A stretch of 52,360 nucleotides of DNA from positions 1-52,360 of the forward strand of contig JAGCSR010000029.1 in the NCBI GenBank assembly GCA_017964005.1. The letters run 5' to 3'. The stretch comes from Clostridiales bacterium. GTDB taxonomy: Bacteria > Bacillota > Clostridia > Saccharofermentanales > Saccharofermentanaceae. Position 1 is the first letter of the stretch. Each line of letters opens with the position of its first letter. The notes under the pieces are model-generated. The model was not told the origin of the DNA. It worked only from the letters and a program-made list of their open reading frames with translations, and searched no databases. The translations under genes and the position numbers were made by a program. Positions 16,242-25,069 of the stretch are shown one piece after another.

Positions 16242-18365
16242 CTATCCTCCTATCTTGTACGGCGCGATCTGCTCGAGCAGCCGCAGCCTGTTATAGAGCT
16301 TGGCATCTTTCTCGTCTGTTCTGATTATAACAGTGTTACATTCCCTGTCACAGACTATGTTTGCGGGATCCACCATTCCGCCGAGCACACCCGACACGAA
16401 CTCGGCCGTATCGGCTGTCGCAGTGACGAATTGCACGTCTTCTGCGATAAGATCTGCCATCTTATCCCGAAAATCTCCTGCCACGGCTCCCTCAGATTCT
16501 TCCGACAGGAGCGTTACCACGCCGGGGATCCTGGCAGCGGTTGTGATGTTCGATATGTAAGACGATGCAGCTTCCTCGCCGAAGACGGCGGAAGCGATCT
16601 TCCCGGTAAAGTTCATGTTCAGTGAGCGCAGTTCGGACCGAAGGGAATCTGCAAGAGAATCCTGAGCCGAAGCCAGAGACCCGATAACATTCCCTATCTT
16701 GGTAAGTTCGGACAGCACAAGATCTATCTTGCCCGTTACGAGCCTGTCCAGGTTCTTCTCAAGTTGAGACCAGATGCTGTCGCATGTGGCATTAACGGAT
16801 TCGCCCAGTTCTTTCTCGAGACGGGCGCGGGCCTTGGCCAGCTTATCTCCCCTGGATTCTATGAACAGCACTCCTATGCCGCCTGCAAGTCCTATTCCCG
16901 CGGCGATCCAACCGACAGGGCCTGCCGCGACTTCAACACCTGCAAGGGTCAGGATCATGGCGGCAACAGTACCGCCTCCGCCTACCACAAGGCTGGTCCA
17001 GCTTACGATCCTCTTGGCATCGACGAGAGCGGGAGTCAGGAAATTCCTCTGTATGGAATCCACGGACACATATCGAAGTTCGCTCTCCATCTCCCGCATC
17101 GCTTCGGCAATGATGCCGTCGACTTCGGCTTCCATATCATCCAGGAGCTCGCGGCACCTGCCTTCTATATCCTTGGACTTGATGAGTTCGCCCCATGCAA
17201 GGTCCGCCATCTTATCGTTATAGTGGTCTTCCGCGAAGGTAGCGATATCAGCACGCAGTTCGGTCTTAAGACGCATCATGAAGGATTCTATCCTCTTCCT
17301 GCCTTCCTTGACGAAGGATTCGCGCCTCTTCTCCAAAGCCTTCTTCTTATCGGCAATGACACTCCCCTGGGACTCGTTCATCCGGCTCTGCCAATCCAGC
17401 TCGGACAGAGCTTCTATCATGGGGTTGGCAATGATGTCGGCAAAGGTCTTAACGCGGATATATTTGCCGCGGACAGATACCTGCTCACAGATAAGAGACT
17501 TAAGTTCATCTATCCGGCTTATATTTCTCCAGAACTCAGTCTGCTCGGCATCTCCCGCTTTCTCACACTTAACAGCCTCATAAGCACCCTTAAGGTGTGC
17601 GAACACGAAAGGAACCGAAGTCCAGTCCTGCCCGAAGGGCTCAGCGAACTTACAGAACTGCCGGCGTATCTCTTCCAGCCTTGCAGGATCGAACGCCCGG
17701 TTCATATCCCTTTCTACGAGCTTCCTGCTCTTGCCGGAATCCACCGACACCTTGACATTCATGATCACTATCACGGGCTTGCCCAGGTCCTTGACCTGAC
17801 GGAAGCAGTCCGCCTCAACAGCCTGGGGCGCGTCGTCAGTCAGAAGGAACAATATGAGGTCTGCGGTTTTTGCCGCATCGAATGCCAGACGCGTATCCTC
17901 TTCCCCCTCGAAAGCCCCGATCCCGGGAACATCAGTTACGGCAAGGCCGTTCCATTCGTACCGCCTTATGTCACGTGTCGTCCTCTGCGCGCCCAATCCA
18001 ATAGCGGAACCGTCGCCTTCAGTAAGAACTTCCATAAGAGTGGATTTACCAGCCATAGTGCGTCCGAACAACGTAACCGAGAACTTCTCAAGATCACGGC
18101 CTAGGACTTCCAGGTCCTCAGCAAAAGACATCTTCAGGTCATCTACGGCCCCCTGGATCTCGGCAAGCTGCCCCTCCAAAGTCTCACCTATCCCCACGAC
18201 TTCGCAAGGCGACGCCTTATATTCGACGGCAGTATCACAGATCTTATCCTCGGCAGCCCCGAGGATCTTATCCAGCACGACCTTCTCGGCAGACGCGAGC
18301 TCATACCCGCTCTTTGCCGCTTCGGTACATTCTGCCAATACTTTGGTCAAATCAGTGTCAGTCAT
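16242..18365 (-). CDS. leoBC: LeoBC-like bacterial dynamin GTPase
   Basis: A 707-residue dynamin-like GTPase, first gene of the operon. The ATG at 18365 (MTDTDLTKVL) was chosen because GGGGA stands before it; an upstream reading adds 19 unlikely residues. G1 is FGRTMAGKST, the G2 region AQRTTRDI, G3 DVPGIGAF and G4 a degenerate NVKVS. Long helices follow. A strongly hydrophobic paired segment (SLVVGGGGTVAAMIL then AAGPVGWIAAGIGLAGGIGVLF) is typical of the membrane paddle of bacterial dynamins. Together with LeoA it would form a hetero-oligomeric membrane-remodelling machine, plausibly a phage-defence (Eleos-like) pair. Confidence 0.78.
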   Translation of the reverse strand: MTDTDLTKVLAECTEAAKSGYELASAEKVVLDKILGAAEDKICDTAVEYKASPCEVVGIGETLEGQLAEIQGAVDDLKMSFAEDLEVLGRDLEKFSVTLFGRTMAGKSTLMEVLTEGDGSAIGLGAQRTTRDIRRYEWNGLAVTDVPGIGAFEGEEDTRLAFDAAKTADLILFLLTDDAPQAVEADCFRQVKDLGKPVIVIMNVKVSVDSGKSRKLVERDMNRAFDPARLEEIRRQFCKFAEPFGQDWTSVPFVFAHLKGAYEAVKCEKAGDAEQTEFWRNISRIDELKSLICEQVSVRGKYIRVKTFADIIANPMIEALSELDWQSRMNESQGSVIADKKKALEKRRESFVKEGRKRIESFMMRLKTELRADIATFAEDHYNDKMADLAWGELIKSKDIEGRCRELLDDMEAEVDGIIAEAMREMESELRYVSVDSIQRNFLTPALVDAKRIVSWTSLVVGGGGTVAAMILTLAGVEVAAGPVGWIAAGIGLAGGIGVLFIESRGDKLAKARARLEKELGESVNATCDSIWSQLEKNLDRLVTGKIDLVLSELTKIGNVIGSLASAQDSLADSLRSELRSLNMNFTGKIASAVFGEEAASSYISNITTAARIPGVVTLLSEESEGAVAGDFRDKMADLIAEDVQFVTATADTAEFVSGVLGGMVDPANIVCDRECNTVIIRTDEKDAKLYNRLRLLEQIAPYKIGG

Positions 18366-18373
18366 GAATAAAT

Positions 18374-18411
18374 CCCCATGAAAGTATATGTCAATATTAT
18401 ACTTCATGGGG
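18374..18411 (-). promoter_or_regulatory. Hairpin covering the Shine-Dalgarno of the Leo-type operon
   Basis: CCCCATGAAAGTATA (18374-18388) pairs with TATACTTCATGGGG (18398-18411), leaving one bulged base and a nine-base loop. On the minus strand the proximal arm contains the GGGG of the ribosome site used by the ATG at 18365. A -10-like TATAAT lies inside the distal arm. The structure could be a translational switch, or part of the termination signal for the peptidase gene next door. Confidence 0.55.
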
Positions 18412-18431
18412 GCGATTATCAATCGGTAAAC

Positions 18432-20087
18432 TTACGCTGCCTTCGGCGGCTGTACCGTATCGTCGAAGTTCTCATAGATGATATCGTTCAGCTTCTCGTT
18501 ATCCGTACCTGCGTACTTATAGAGGAGATTGAAGAAGTCCATCTGATCCGCGTTCTTGAATGCGAACTCGTGAACATATTCGCGGATGATCCCGTTGAAC
18601 TGTTCTTCACCCAGGAGTTCATACATATTTACCAGGATCTGCTTGCCTCTCCAATAAACGGAAGATATATAACTCATGTTATCGTCGTAATCGAAGTATG
18701 ACTTATTGATCGGCACATTCCTTGTATAGTATCCGTCATCAAACGTCACCGGAAGCTGATGGGCCTTATCGGGATATACTGCCAGTTCATATATATACTC
18801 GGTAAAGGATGCGAAAGACTCATCAAGCCAGGGCTGCAGTCCCGAATTGGATCCGACGATACCCATGAACCACTGGTGTCCGACCTCGTGGGATACGACG
18901 TTGTCAGCAGACAGCTGATAGATCTCTTTCCTTGACTCATCAGAGTCACCGGTCCCGACAAATGCCTTGCTGATGATGACAAGATTCGGATACTCCATTC
19001 CTCCCGCGGAGATCGGAGCAATTATGACCTCCAGATCCTTATAAGGATATTCACCGAAAGCAGAACCGAACGCTTCCAGAGAATCAATCGCAGCCTTAAG
19101 AGCGATCTCGGCTTCCATCTTATCGTATTCGGGTTTTTCTTCTTCGAAGTAAGCAGTCCTTACATGCGTATCTTTGTAGTCGCCCTCGACGAGCTTGAAG
19201 TTCTTGCTTCCGCAGAATACGAAGTCACGTACGCACTCGGCATATATTCCTATGGTCTTCGTATCTCCTTCCTTAGCCTCGGAAGTCTCAACACCCGTTG
19301 ACAGCACCACCATATCTGAAGGCACGGTCAGCATAACATCGAAGTCCGCGATCTCGGAATAGAAACACTCGCCGCATGCGTAGAATCCGATATGCGACCA
19401 TCCTTCAGAAGTATATTCTGCCAATATAGGATAGAAGTTGGTAATACAGAACACGCCGTCCTGTACACCGTAACGGTCGGCAACGGTCGGAATCTGGGCC
19501 ACAAAATCGTAGGATAAGGTCATCTTCTCACCGGGCGCCAGTTTCTTCTCCAGAGGAAGCCATACAACGGATACGTCCTTATCGCGCTCGTACTCAATGG
19601 TATTCCCCGTACGGGAATCCTGGATGTTATTGATCTCGGTCAGAGCTCCGTTGGTCTTAACGCCCCCATCGTATCCTGCGTCCTCAGGCTTTAAGAACAG
19701 GGACGAATAGTCACGCAGACACAGCTTATCCCAATCGTCCGAGCTGTCGTTGAAGAATGTGGCATCCACATGGCCACCGATGGTATTCTTCTTGTCATCC
19801 AAAGTAAGATACATCTTATAAAGGTACCTGTCACCCGAAGGGAACTCGATCTTGCACCCCTTCTCCGGGAATCCCGAAGATTCGGAAGAAGTCGTCTCGG
19901 AAGGCTCGGTTGCCGCCGAACTTTCGGCAGTTGTCGTAGCTTCCGTAGTCGCCTCGGTAGTGGTAGCTTCGGTAGTCGTCGTAGTTTCCGTCGTCTCCTT
20001 GGAATGGATCCTTATCTTGCATCCGGCCACAGAGAACAGCATGCACGCAACAAGCATAAGGCTTATCGCCCTGATCTTTTTGTTCAT
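18432..20087 (-). CDS. M1-family (gluzincin) metallopeptidase lipoprotein, copy 1
   Basis: A 551-residue exported lipoprotein. The signal peptide ends in a lipobox (LFSVAGC), followed by a long Thr/Glu/Ser tether. The N-terminal domain is the beta-rich M1 fold. The catalytic region has GGMEYP (M1 exopeptidase-type GxMEN position) and HEVGHQWFMGIVGSN...LDESFASFTEY, i.e. HEXXH with the second glutamate 18 residues on. It would cut peptides at the outer membrane face, perhaps for nutrition. It is a tandem paralogue of the next gene upstream (20181-21827) with its own leader, motif copy and GGGGAGG ribosome site. Confidence 0.88.
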   Translation of the reverse strand: MNKKIRAISLMLVACMLFSVAGCKIRIHSKETTETTTTTEATTTEATTEATTTAESSAATEPSETTSSESSGFPEKGCKIEFPSGDRYLYKMYLTLDDKKNTIGGHVDATFFNDSSDDWDKLCLRDYSSLFLKPEDAGYDGGVKTNGALTEINNIQDSRTGNTIEYERDKDVSVVWLPLEKKLAPGEKMTLSYDFVAQIPTVADRYGVQDGVFCITNFYPILAEYTSEGWSHIGFYACGECFYSEIADFDVMLTVPSDMVVLSTGVETSEAKEGDTKTIGIYAECVRDFVFCGSKNFKLVEGDYKDTHVRTAYFEEEKPEYDKMEAEIALKAAIDSLEAFGSAFGEYPYKDLEVIIAPISAGGMEYPNLVIISKAFVGTGDSDESRKEIYQLSADNVVSHEVGHQWFMGIVGSNSGLQPWLDESFASFTEYIYELAVYPDKAHQLPVTFDDGYYTRNVPINKSYFDYDDNMSYISSVYWRGKQILVNMYELLGEEQFNGIIREYVHEFAFKNADQMDFFNLLYKYAGTDNEKLNDIIYENFDDTVQPPKAA

Positions 20088-20111
20088 AGGATATACCTCC
20101 CCAATTCCAAA

Positions 20112-20139
20112 TATATAACCTATTCTACAACTTTAAACC
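20112..20139 (-). promoter_or_regulatory. Leader motif shared by lipoprotein genes (AAGTTGTRRAATAGRTTA), copy at peptidase 1
   Basis: The minus strand reads GGTTTAAAGTTGTAGAATAGGTTATAT. Close matches occur at 21861-21886, 33184-33210 and partly 40994-41018, in each case upstream of an exported or lipoprotein gene on the minus strand. It may be part of a promoter or a common regulatory box. Confidence 0.4.
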
Positions 20140-20180
20140 AAATTTACGCCCGAAACTCTCGGCAATATAAAGGCAATCCC

Positions 20181-21827
20181 TCAGGAGAACTTCGACGGCT
20201 GCACCTTCTCATCGAAAAACTGCTTAATGACCTTATTAAGCTCCTCGTTGTCGGTGCCTGCCTTCTCATACAGAACCTTGAAGAAATCAGTCTGGTCCGC
20301 ATTCTTGAAAGCATTCCGCTTCACATACTCATGAATGATCCCGTAGAACTGTTCCTGACCTAAGATATCGTTCATCCTCTTCAAGACATCCTTGCCGATC
20401 CAATAGACCGCAGACACATATGTCCATTCATCCGGATAGTCGTAGTAAGGAAGATTGATGGTAACGCTATTCTCATCCTTATAGGACACAGTCCAGTCGT
20501 CAACAGCAGTAAAGCCGGAATCGTCAATAACCATTGCCGCAGGTTCCTCTTTGGCAGGATATACATATACTTCGTATACATACTCGGTAAACGATGCGAA
20601 AGACTCATCCAGCCAGGGCTGCATTCCCGAGTTGCTCCCGACGATCCCCATGAACCACTGGTGCCCGACTTCGTGGGATACGACATTATCTGCCATCTCC
20701 TGATACTGGCTCCGCAGCGAATCCTCATTGCCGCCGCTTACATATGTCTTGCTAATGATCACCAGATTCGGATATTCCATTCCGCCTGCAGAGATAGGCG
20801 CCAGGATAACTTCCAGATCCTTATAAGGATACTCACCGAAAGCAGTCCCGAACGCAGCCAGAGAATCTATAGCAGCCTTAAGCGAGATCTCTGCTTCCAT
20901 CTTATCTCCTTCAGGATTTTCTTCTTCCATATAAGCCGTGCGCACATGGGTATCCCCGTAATCGCCTTCCACCAGCTTGAACCTGTCGCTTGCACAGAAC
21001 ACAAAATCACGGACGCACTCCGCAAAGATAGTAATAGTCTTAGAAGACCCGGAAGCACTCTCCCCTGTCTCAACACCGGTCGACAGCATAACCATATCTG
21101 AAGGCAATGTAAGATTAACATCGTAATCCGAGATCTCGGAATAGAAGCACTCACCCATGCTGTAGTATGCAGCATGTGACCATCCTTCGGATGTATATTC
21201 AGCCAATATAGGATAGAAGTTGGTAACACAGAACACGCCCTCTGAGACTCCGTAACGGTCGGCAACAGTAGGAATAGTCGCAACAAAATCGTAAGACAGG
21301 GTCATCTTCTCGGCAGGCGCAAGCTTTGTTGCAAGAGGAACCCATACAACTGACACATCCTTATCACGGGATATCTCGATAGTACCGCTGCCCCTGGAAT
21401 CAGTAACATTAGTGATCTCTGTAAGAGCACCTTCAGTCTTTACAGCACTGTCGTACCCTGCATCCGTAGGATTCTTGAACAAAGACGAATAGTCTCTAAG
21501 ACACAGCTTATCCCAATCCTTATCCGAATCGTTAAAGAAAGTGAACTCCACATGTCCGCCGATAGTACGTTCCTCTTCATTCAGAGTAAGATCCATCTTA
21601 TAGTGGTAACGGTCCCCTGTAGGGAATTCGATCTTCTCACCCTTCTTCGGCACCGCACTGGTCTCCGAAGGAGCGGTAGTCTCAGCAGTAGTAGTTGCAG
21701 TAGTACTTTCTTCAGTAGTGGTAGTAGTCTCAGATGTAGTAGGTTCAGGATCCTTTCTGCACCCTGCCACCGAAAACATCACGGATACCGCCAAAACAAG
21801 GGCAACAGCCCTGATATTCTTATTCAT
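20181..21827 (-). CDS. M1-family metallopeptidase lipoprotein, copy 2
   Basis: A 548-residue paralogue of the 18432-20087 gene with the same order: lipobox signal (VMFSVAGC), Thr/Glu/Ala tether, beta domain, GGMEYP, HEVGHQWFMGIVGSN and LDESFASFTEY. The two share most blocks verbatim but differ in the C-terminal third, where copy 2 has an extra AMVIDDSGFTAVDDW stretch. That suggests tandem duplication followed by divergence of substrate specificity. The start has AGGGAGG upstream and the leader motif 34-59 bases before it. Confidence 0.88.
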   Translation of the reverse strand: MNKNIRAVALVLAVSVMFSVAGCRKDPEPTTSETTTTTEESTTATTTAETTAPSETSAVPKKGEKIEFPTGDRYHYKMDLTLNEEERTIGGHVEFTFFNDSDKDWDKLCLRDYSSLFKNPTDAGYDSAVKTEGALTEITNVTDSRGSGTIEISRDKDVSVVWVPLATKLAPAEKMTLSYDFVATIPTVADRYGVSEGVFCVTNFYPILAEYTSEGWSHAAYYSMGECFYSEISDYDVNLTLPSDMVMLSTGVETGESASGSSKTITIFAECVRDFVFCASDRFKLVEGDYGDTHVRTAYMEEENPEGDKMEAEISLKAAIDSLAAFGTAFGEYPYKDLEVILAPISAGGMEYPNLVIISKTYVSGGNEDSLRSQYQEMADNVVSHEVGHQWFMGIVGSNSGMQPWLDESFASFTEYVYEVYVYPAKEEPAAMVIDDSGFTAVDDWTVSYKDENSVTINLPYYDYPDEWTYVSAVYWIGKDVLKRMNDILGQEQFYGIIHEYVKRNAFKNADQTDFFKVLYEKAGTDNEELNKVIKQFFDEKVQPSKFS

Positions 21828-21860
21828 ATAAGTTCCTCCCTATTCCATGGATACTTTTAT

Positions 21861-21886
21861 CGTTATCTATTTTACAACTTTAAACC
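21861..21886 (-). promoter_or_regulatory. Leader motif shared by lipoprotein genes, copy at peptidase 2
   Basis: The minus strand reads GGTTTAAAGTTGTAAAATAGATAACG, matching the box at 20112-20139 in 20 or more positions. It lies about 35 bases before the start codon. Confidence 0.4.
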
Positions 21887-21934
21887 GAAAATATAAACAA
21901 CTTGCAAACATAATCAAGACGGATAAAAACGAAT

Positions 21935-22124
21935 TCAGTACCAGGTCGAACAATCGTAGGGGTCAAATGTTTCCAGGTCGACTCCGAAATCTCCCAGCAC
22001 CATATCGTAAACAGTATCATAATCTTTGAGCAAGATTAATAGGTTGATTCGCAAACACAATTCAAAACTTGAAGCAATACCATAATCCGTAACAAGTCCT
22101 ACTTGAAGATGCAATCAGCATTGG
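21935..22124 (-). pseudogene. Possible gene remnant (C-terminal fragment)
   Basis: Between the peptidase and the 22192 gene, the minus strand keeps a reading frame of about 62 codons ending VLGDFGVDLETFDPYDCSTWY. It has no usable start. An in-frame TGA lies just upstream at about 22125-22127, before a further short open stretch. Codon use at its end is ordinary for this genome. It looks like the tail of a broken gene of unknown family; I cannot name it. The rest of the 365-base gap holds nothing else I can support. Confidence 0.3.
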
Positions 22125-22191
22125 AAACGAACCATGCAAAAGATGTTACTGATAGTATATTGAGCTTCTTGCATCATGAGTCTTTGTTTAT

Positions 22192-22926
22192 TTATGGGGT
22201 TGGCAGTTCGAGGCAAGTAAGAATTTCGTCAACAAAATCGTCCCTCGTAATAGTCTTCCCACTTAAACTCTGAAAATCTCTATAATATATCTGCAAGATC
22301 CTGTTATCGCATATATATACTCCGCCATAACAATTGCCTTGATCAATAAAATACCTGTAGGTATCGGTGTTTGTACTTCCTCCATCAAATGTTACATATC
22401 CATTATTTCCATTATTACGCACATACATGGTTCCATTAAACAACCCATTATTATAGTCATGTGTTATTAAAGCGAAATACGCCTCCATGTAATTATCAAA
22501 ATTCGTGTCCTCTCCTAACAATACAGAATATTCATAATTCAAAGCATCTTTATTGCCATCATAAAATTCCGAGTAATTAAATACTAAATAATCCGAACGA
22601 TCATCTAATATATGGATCTGTCCCCCTAACAAGCTACACCCAAAACCACCTTCATTTAATTTATCCACTATATAATCTTCATTGCCAAACCAAATATTCT
22701 TATCCTTTGTCGAAGAGGTTTTATTCCCGTTATCTTTACTTGAATTGATAATAGATTCTGTAACAGTTTCACTAGTAGAAGTGTAATTTGACATTTCAGA
22801 TTTTAGGCTTTCAATTTCAGCCTTCATTGACTCTTCGCTCGCTTTGTTGTTGCATCCCAATAAACCAAGAATAATGTAACAACCAATCATAATAATACAT
22901 ATTTTTTTTGTTTTTATAGACTGCAT
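22192..22926 (-). CDS. Putative lipoprotein of unknown function, AT-rich
   Basis: The ATG at 22926 is chosen over 22950 because GGGAG lies 7 bases before it. It begins a lipoprotein signal (KKICIIMIGCYIILGLLGC). A short coiled segment (ESMKAEIESLKSEMSNY) and a Ser/Thr/Asn tether precede an Asn/Tyr-rich globular domain of ~165 residues without recognisable catalytic motifs. Base composition is clearly more AT-rich than the peptidase genes beside it, so the segment of three genes here may be acquired. It is the last gene after the zinc-ribbon genes at 22958 and 23442. Confidence 0.6.
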   Translation of the reverse strand: MQSIKTKKICIIMIGCYIILGLLGCNNKASEESMKAEIESLKSEMSNYTSTSETVTESIINSSKDNGNKTSSTKDKNIWFGNEDYIVDKLNEGGFGCSLLGGQIHILDDRSDYLVFNYSEFYDGNKDALNYEYSVLLGEDTNFDNYMEAYFALITHDYNNGLFNGTMYVRNNGNNGYVTFDGGSTNTDTYRYFIDQGNCYGGVYICDNRILQIYYRDFQSLSGKTITRDDFVDEILTCLELPTP

Positions 22927-22957
22927 TTGTTCTCCCATTTTATGAACCATTAGATAA

Positions 22958-23401
22958 TCAGCAGTACGGCTGATCTATTGATATTTGAGCATGCCCGTTA
23001 AAAGATGCATATATCCGCACAGGAGAATTATCTGGCGGAATAACTATCTCACGATTATAATTCCTCTTCCCAATCTTAAGAACAATCAGCTGCTTGCCCT
23101 GCTTAAGATGAAAAGAGAGTGTCTGCCCATTGACATAGGTGTTCTTCATTCCTGTTGATACAATTCTGGTAACCATCATTATAGCTGGATTAGAAGTATT
23201 GTAAGTAATATACAGGTTGGGATCATTAAATCTGTTCTGGACATGCTGTACTGTCCCGGAAACATTAACTTGATGATTGATATTCATTTGTTCCGGAATA
23301 TAGACGAGTTTATGCCCACAATAACCGCAAAACATAACTTGTCTTGAGTCATCGAATCTAAGTGGCGCACCACAGTTACTACACTTCATATCAATAATCA
23401 T
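22958..23401 (-). CDS. Zinc-ribbon protein with C-terminal beta domain
   Basis: About 147 residues. The N-terminal ribbon is CSNCGAPLRFDDSRQVMFCGYCG, then VNVSGTV and a beta-rich C-terminal half. The start at 23401 has GAGG upstream; an alternative ATG at 23449 overlaps the end of the preceding gene. The same architecture recurs in the 25070-25675 gene (ribbon, VSGSV, then a PEGA-like beta domain around APGKYKIV), so the two are divergent paralogues. No enzymatic function is visible. Confidence 0.6.
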   Translation of the reverse strand: MIIDMKCSNCGAPLRFDDSRQVMFCGYCGHKLVYIPEQMNINHQVNVSGTVQHVQNRFNDPNLYITYNTSNPAIMMVTRIVSTGMKNTYVNGQTLSFHLKQGKQLIVLKIGKRNYNREIVIPPDNSPVRIYASFNGHAQISIDQPYC

Positions 23402-23441
23402 ATAACTACCTCGTTCAAGTCGAATATTACTAGGAGAATTA

Positions 23442-24620
23442 TCATCCATCCTTTACACAGGTCAATATGATCTTTTTTGTTCTACCGACTTTCTTTCCAG
23501 CTTTATAATTTTGCTTAACAACCAACCAATGATCAGTTACTAAAATCCATCCATCGGATTTAGCGTATATATTCTTAAATCCTAAATCACTTAATGTGCT
23601 TAATGCATCGTCCAATCTCATCTCCGTTACATCCGGCATTACCGCTTTGGTTGACTCAAGATGATCCAACAATTCTTGGTTGCATATTTCTATAGAATCA
23701 CTATGCGTATTTACCCTACACTTAAAGGTACTATCTCCAGTTACATTAATCTTTGTCGTTCCTGTTATCGATTTATCGCCACGTTTTGTAAACAGGATTT
23801 CATGCTCACCAGACTTGAGTGTTTTTGTCTTAAGACAGAACTTACCCTGTTTCATCGTCGCAATCTTTTTGCCATCCACATACATTACGACGGAATACTT
23901 TGAAAACAGGATGTTTTCATTAACATCTACATCAAATAAAACCTTACACTTTGACTTTGGCTTTTGTGTTGGTGTTGCCGTTGGAGTCGGTGTATTTGTA
24001 GGGGCTACCGATTCGGATGTACTTTCAGTCGTCGGGTCTACGATTGCTTCCGCTGATGTTTCCGTTGTGGCTTCCACAGATGTTTCTGTTGTAGCTTCAG
24101 TAGGATCTTCTGCCGTTGTTTCGGTAGTTACCTCCGTCGTAGTCTCAGTAAGCGACTCTGTTGTTGATTCTACTGTTGATTCCACAGTAGTTGTAGTATC
24201 TGAAGTATCTTTGTTGCTCCCAGGAATAATCAGTGCACACAACAAACATAATCCTATTGCTGAAATAACAATTCCAGCTATAGCCATTCCCTTACCGCGC
24301 TTACCATTGCTCTTAGTCGTAACCAAACCCACTATCGATAGAGGCAAACTTGCAAGTGATACAATTCCAAACGATATTAGGCCAACAAACGAGGATAAGA
24401 AACCAATCAAACAAAAAACATCCAATCCTGGTCTATTATTAGAATTCACAGGGGGATATCCAGTATTAGACGGTTGATTCATCATAACAGGTTGAGACTG
24501 ACCTCCTGAGTAACCAGGTGTTTCAGGAATATTAGTAGAACTGTCAATTCTCGACCCACAGTTCATACAAAACTTCATGTTATCTTCATTATCACTTCCG
24601 CAATTTAAGCACCTTATCAT
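23442..24620 (-). CDS. Zinc-ribbon, membrane-anchored protein with PASTA-like C-terminus
   Basis: The start at 24620 has AGGAGAG upstream; an earlier in-frame ATG was rejected. The N-terminal zinc ribbon is CLNCGSDNEDNMKFCMNCG. A Pro/Asn-rich stretch leads to two hydrophobic segments (FCLIGFLSSFVGLISF and AIAGIVISAIGLCLLCAL, DUF4190-like), then a ~70-residue Thr/Glu repeat linker. Next are a small beta domain and a last ~60 residues with a PASTA-like pattern (MRLDDALSTLSDLGF...YKAGKKVGRTKKIIL). The topology suggests a cytoplasmic ribbon and an exported, possibly wall-sensing, C-terminus. It overlaps or is coupled to the 22958 gene. Confidence 0.62.
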   Translation of the reverse strand: MIRCLNCGSDNEDNMKFCMNCGSRIDSSTNIPETPGYSGGQSQPVMMNQPSNTGYPPVNSNNRPGLDVFCLIGFLSSFVGLISFGIVSLASLPLSIVGLVTTKSNGKRGKGMAIAGIVISAIGLCLLCALIIPGSNKDTSDTTTTVESTVESTTESLTETTTEVTTETTAEDPTEATTETSVEATTETSAEAIVDPTTESTSESVAPTNTPTPTATPTQKPKSKCKVLFDVDVNENILFSKYSVVMYVDGKKIATMKQGKFCLKTKTLKSGEHEILFTKRGDKSITGTTKINVTGDSTFKCRVNTHSDSIEICNQELLDHLESTKAVMPDVTEMRLDDALSTLSDLGFKNIYAKSDGWILVTDHWLVVKQNYKAGKKVGRTKKIILTCVKDG

Positions 24621-24811
24621 AACGATCTCTCCTTTACTTAAAATCAAAATTATGAAAGGACTCAATGCAATATATAAATACTATTGAATCCAAAGTCTAA
24701 CCAACTAAGGTCATTATAGCCCACATACGGGCTATGGTAAATATGTGTGCTTATTGCTAACTTGATAATTAACCGATGGTTTACAGATAGTTAATTTTCG
24801 AGGTAGATGGT

Positions 24812-25009
24812 GTGATCACTTACGACAGATTATGGGCAACAATGAAGACTCGTGGAGTGTCCCAATATCAGTTGATTCATGAATATGGTGTCTCATCAGG
24901 GCAGCTTGACCGGCTGCGTAAGAATGCACCCGTCAACACATATACTCTCGATAAACTATGTAGTATTTTAAACTGTAAGATTGAGGATATAGCTGAATAT
25001 AAGCCATAA
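24812..25009 (+). CDS. Small HTH regulator, XRE/Cro type
   Basis: A 65-residue single helix-turn-helix domain (YDRLWATMKTRGVSQYQLIHEYGVSSGQL...TYTLDKLCSILNCKIEDIAEY). It follows the same plan as the YozG-like protein at 6819. Start is GTG at 24812 with GAGGT seven bases before it. It is divergent from the zinc-ribbon gene at 24620 and may regulate it. Confidence 0.8.
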   Translation: MITYDRLWATMKTRGVSQYQLIHEYGVSSGQLDRLRKNAPVNTYTLDKLCSILNCKIEDIAEYKP

Positions 25010-25014
25010 CATAA

Positions 25015-25044
25015 AAAACGGCTCGGATCTCTCCAAGCCGTTTT
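25015..25044. terminator. Bidirectional terminator
   Basis: AAAACGGCT-CGGA/TCC-AAGCCGTTTT hairpin between the small HTH gene and the convergent 25070 gene. A/T tracts on both sides make it usable by both strands. Confidence 0.82.
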
Positions 25045-25069
25045 GATCTTCTAAATATCCTGATATCAA

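Noticed and set aside
16764..18104. 446-codon open frame on the plus strand
   Set aside because: It lies fully antisense to the LeoBC-like GTPase gene, whose motifs are clear; no ribosome site and no recognisable domain.
24000..24200. Thr/Glu-coding repeats as a nucleotide microsatellite of interest
   Set aside because: They encode the ordinary low-complexity linker seen in many exported proteins of this genome.
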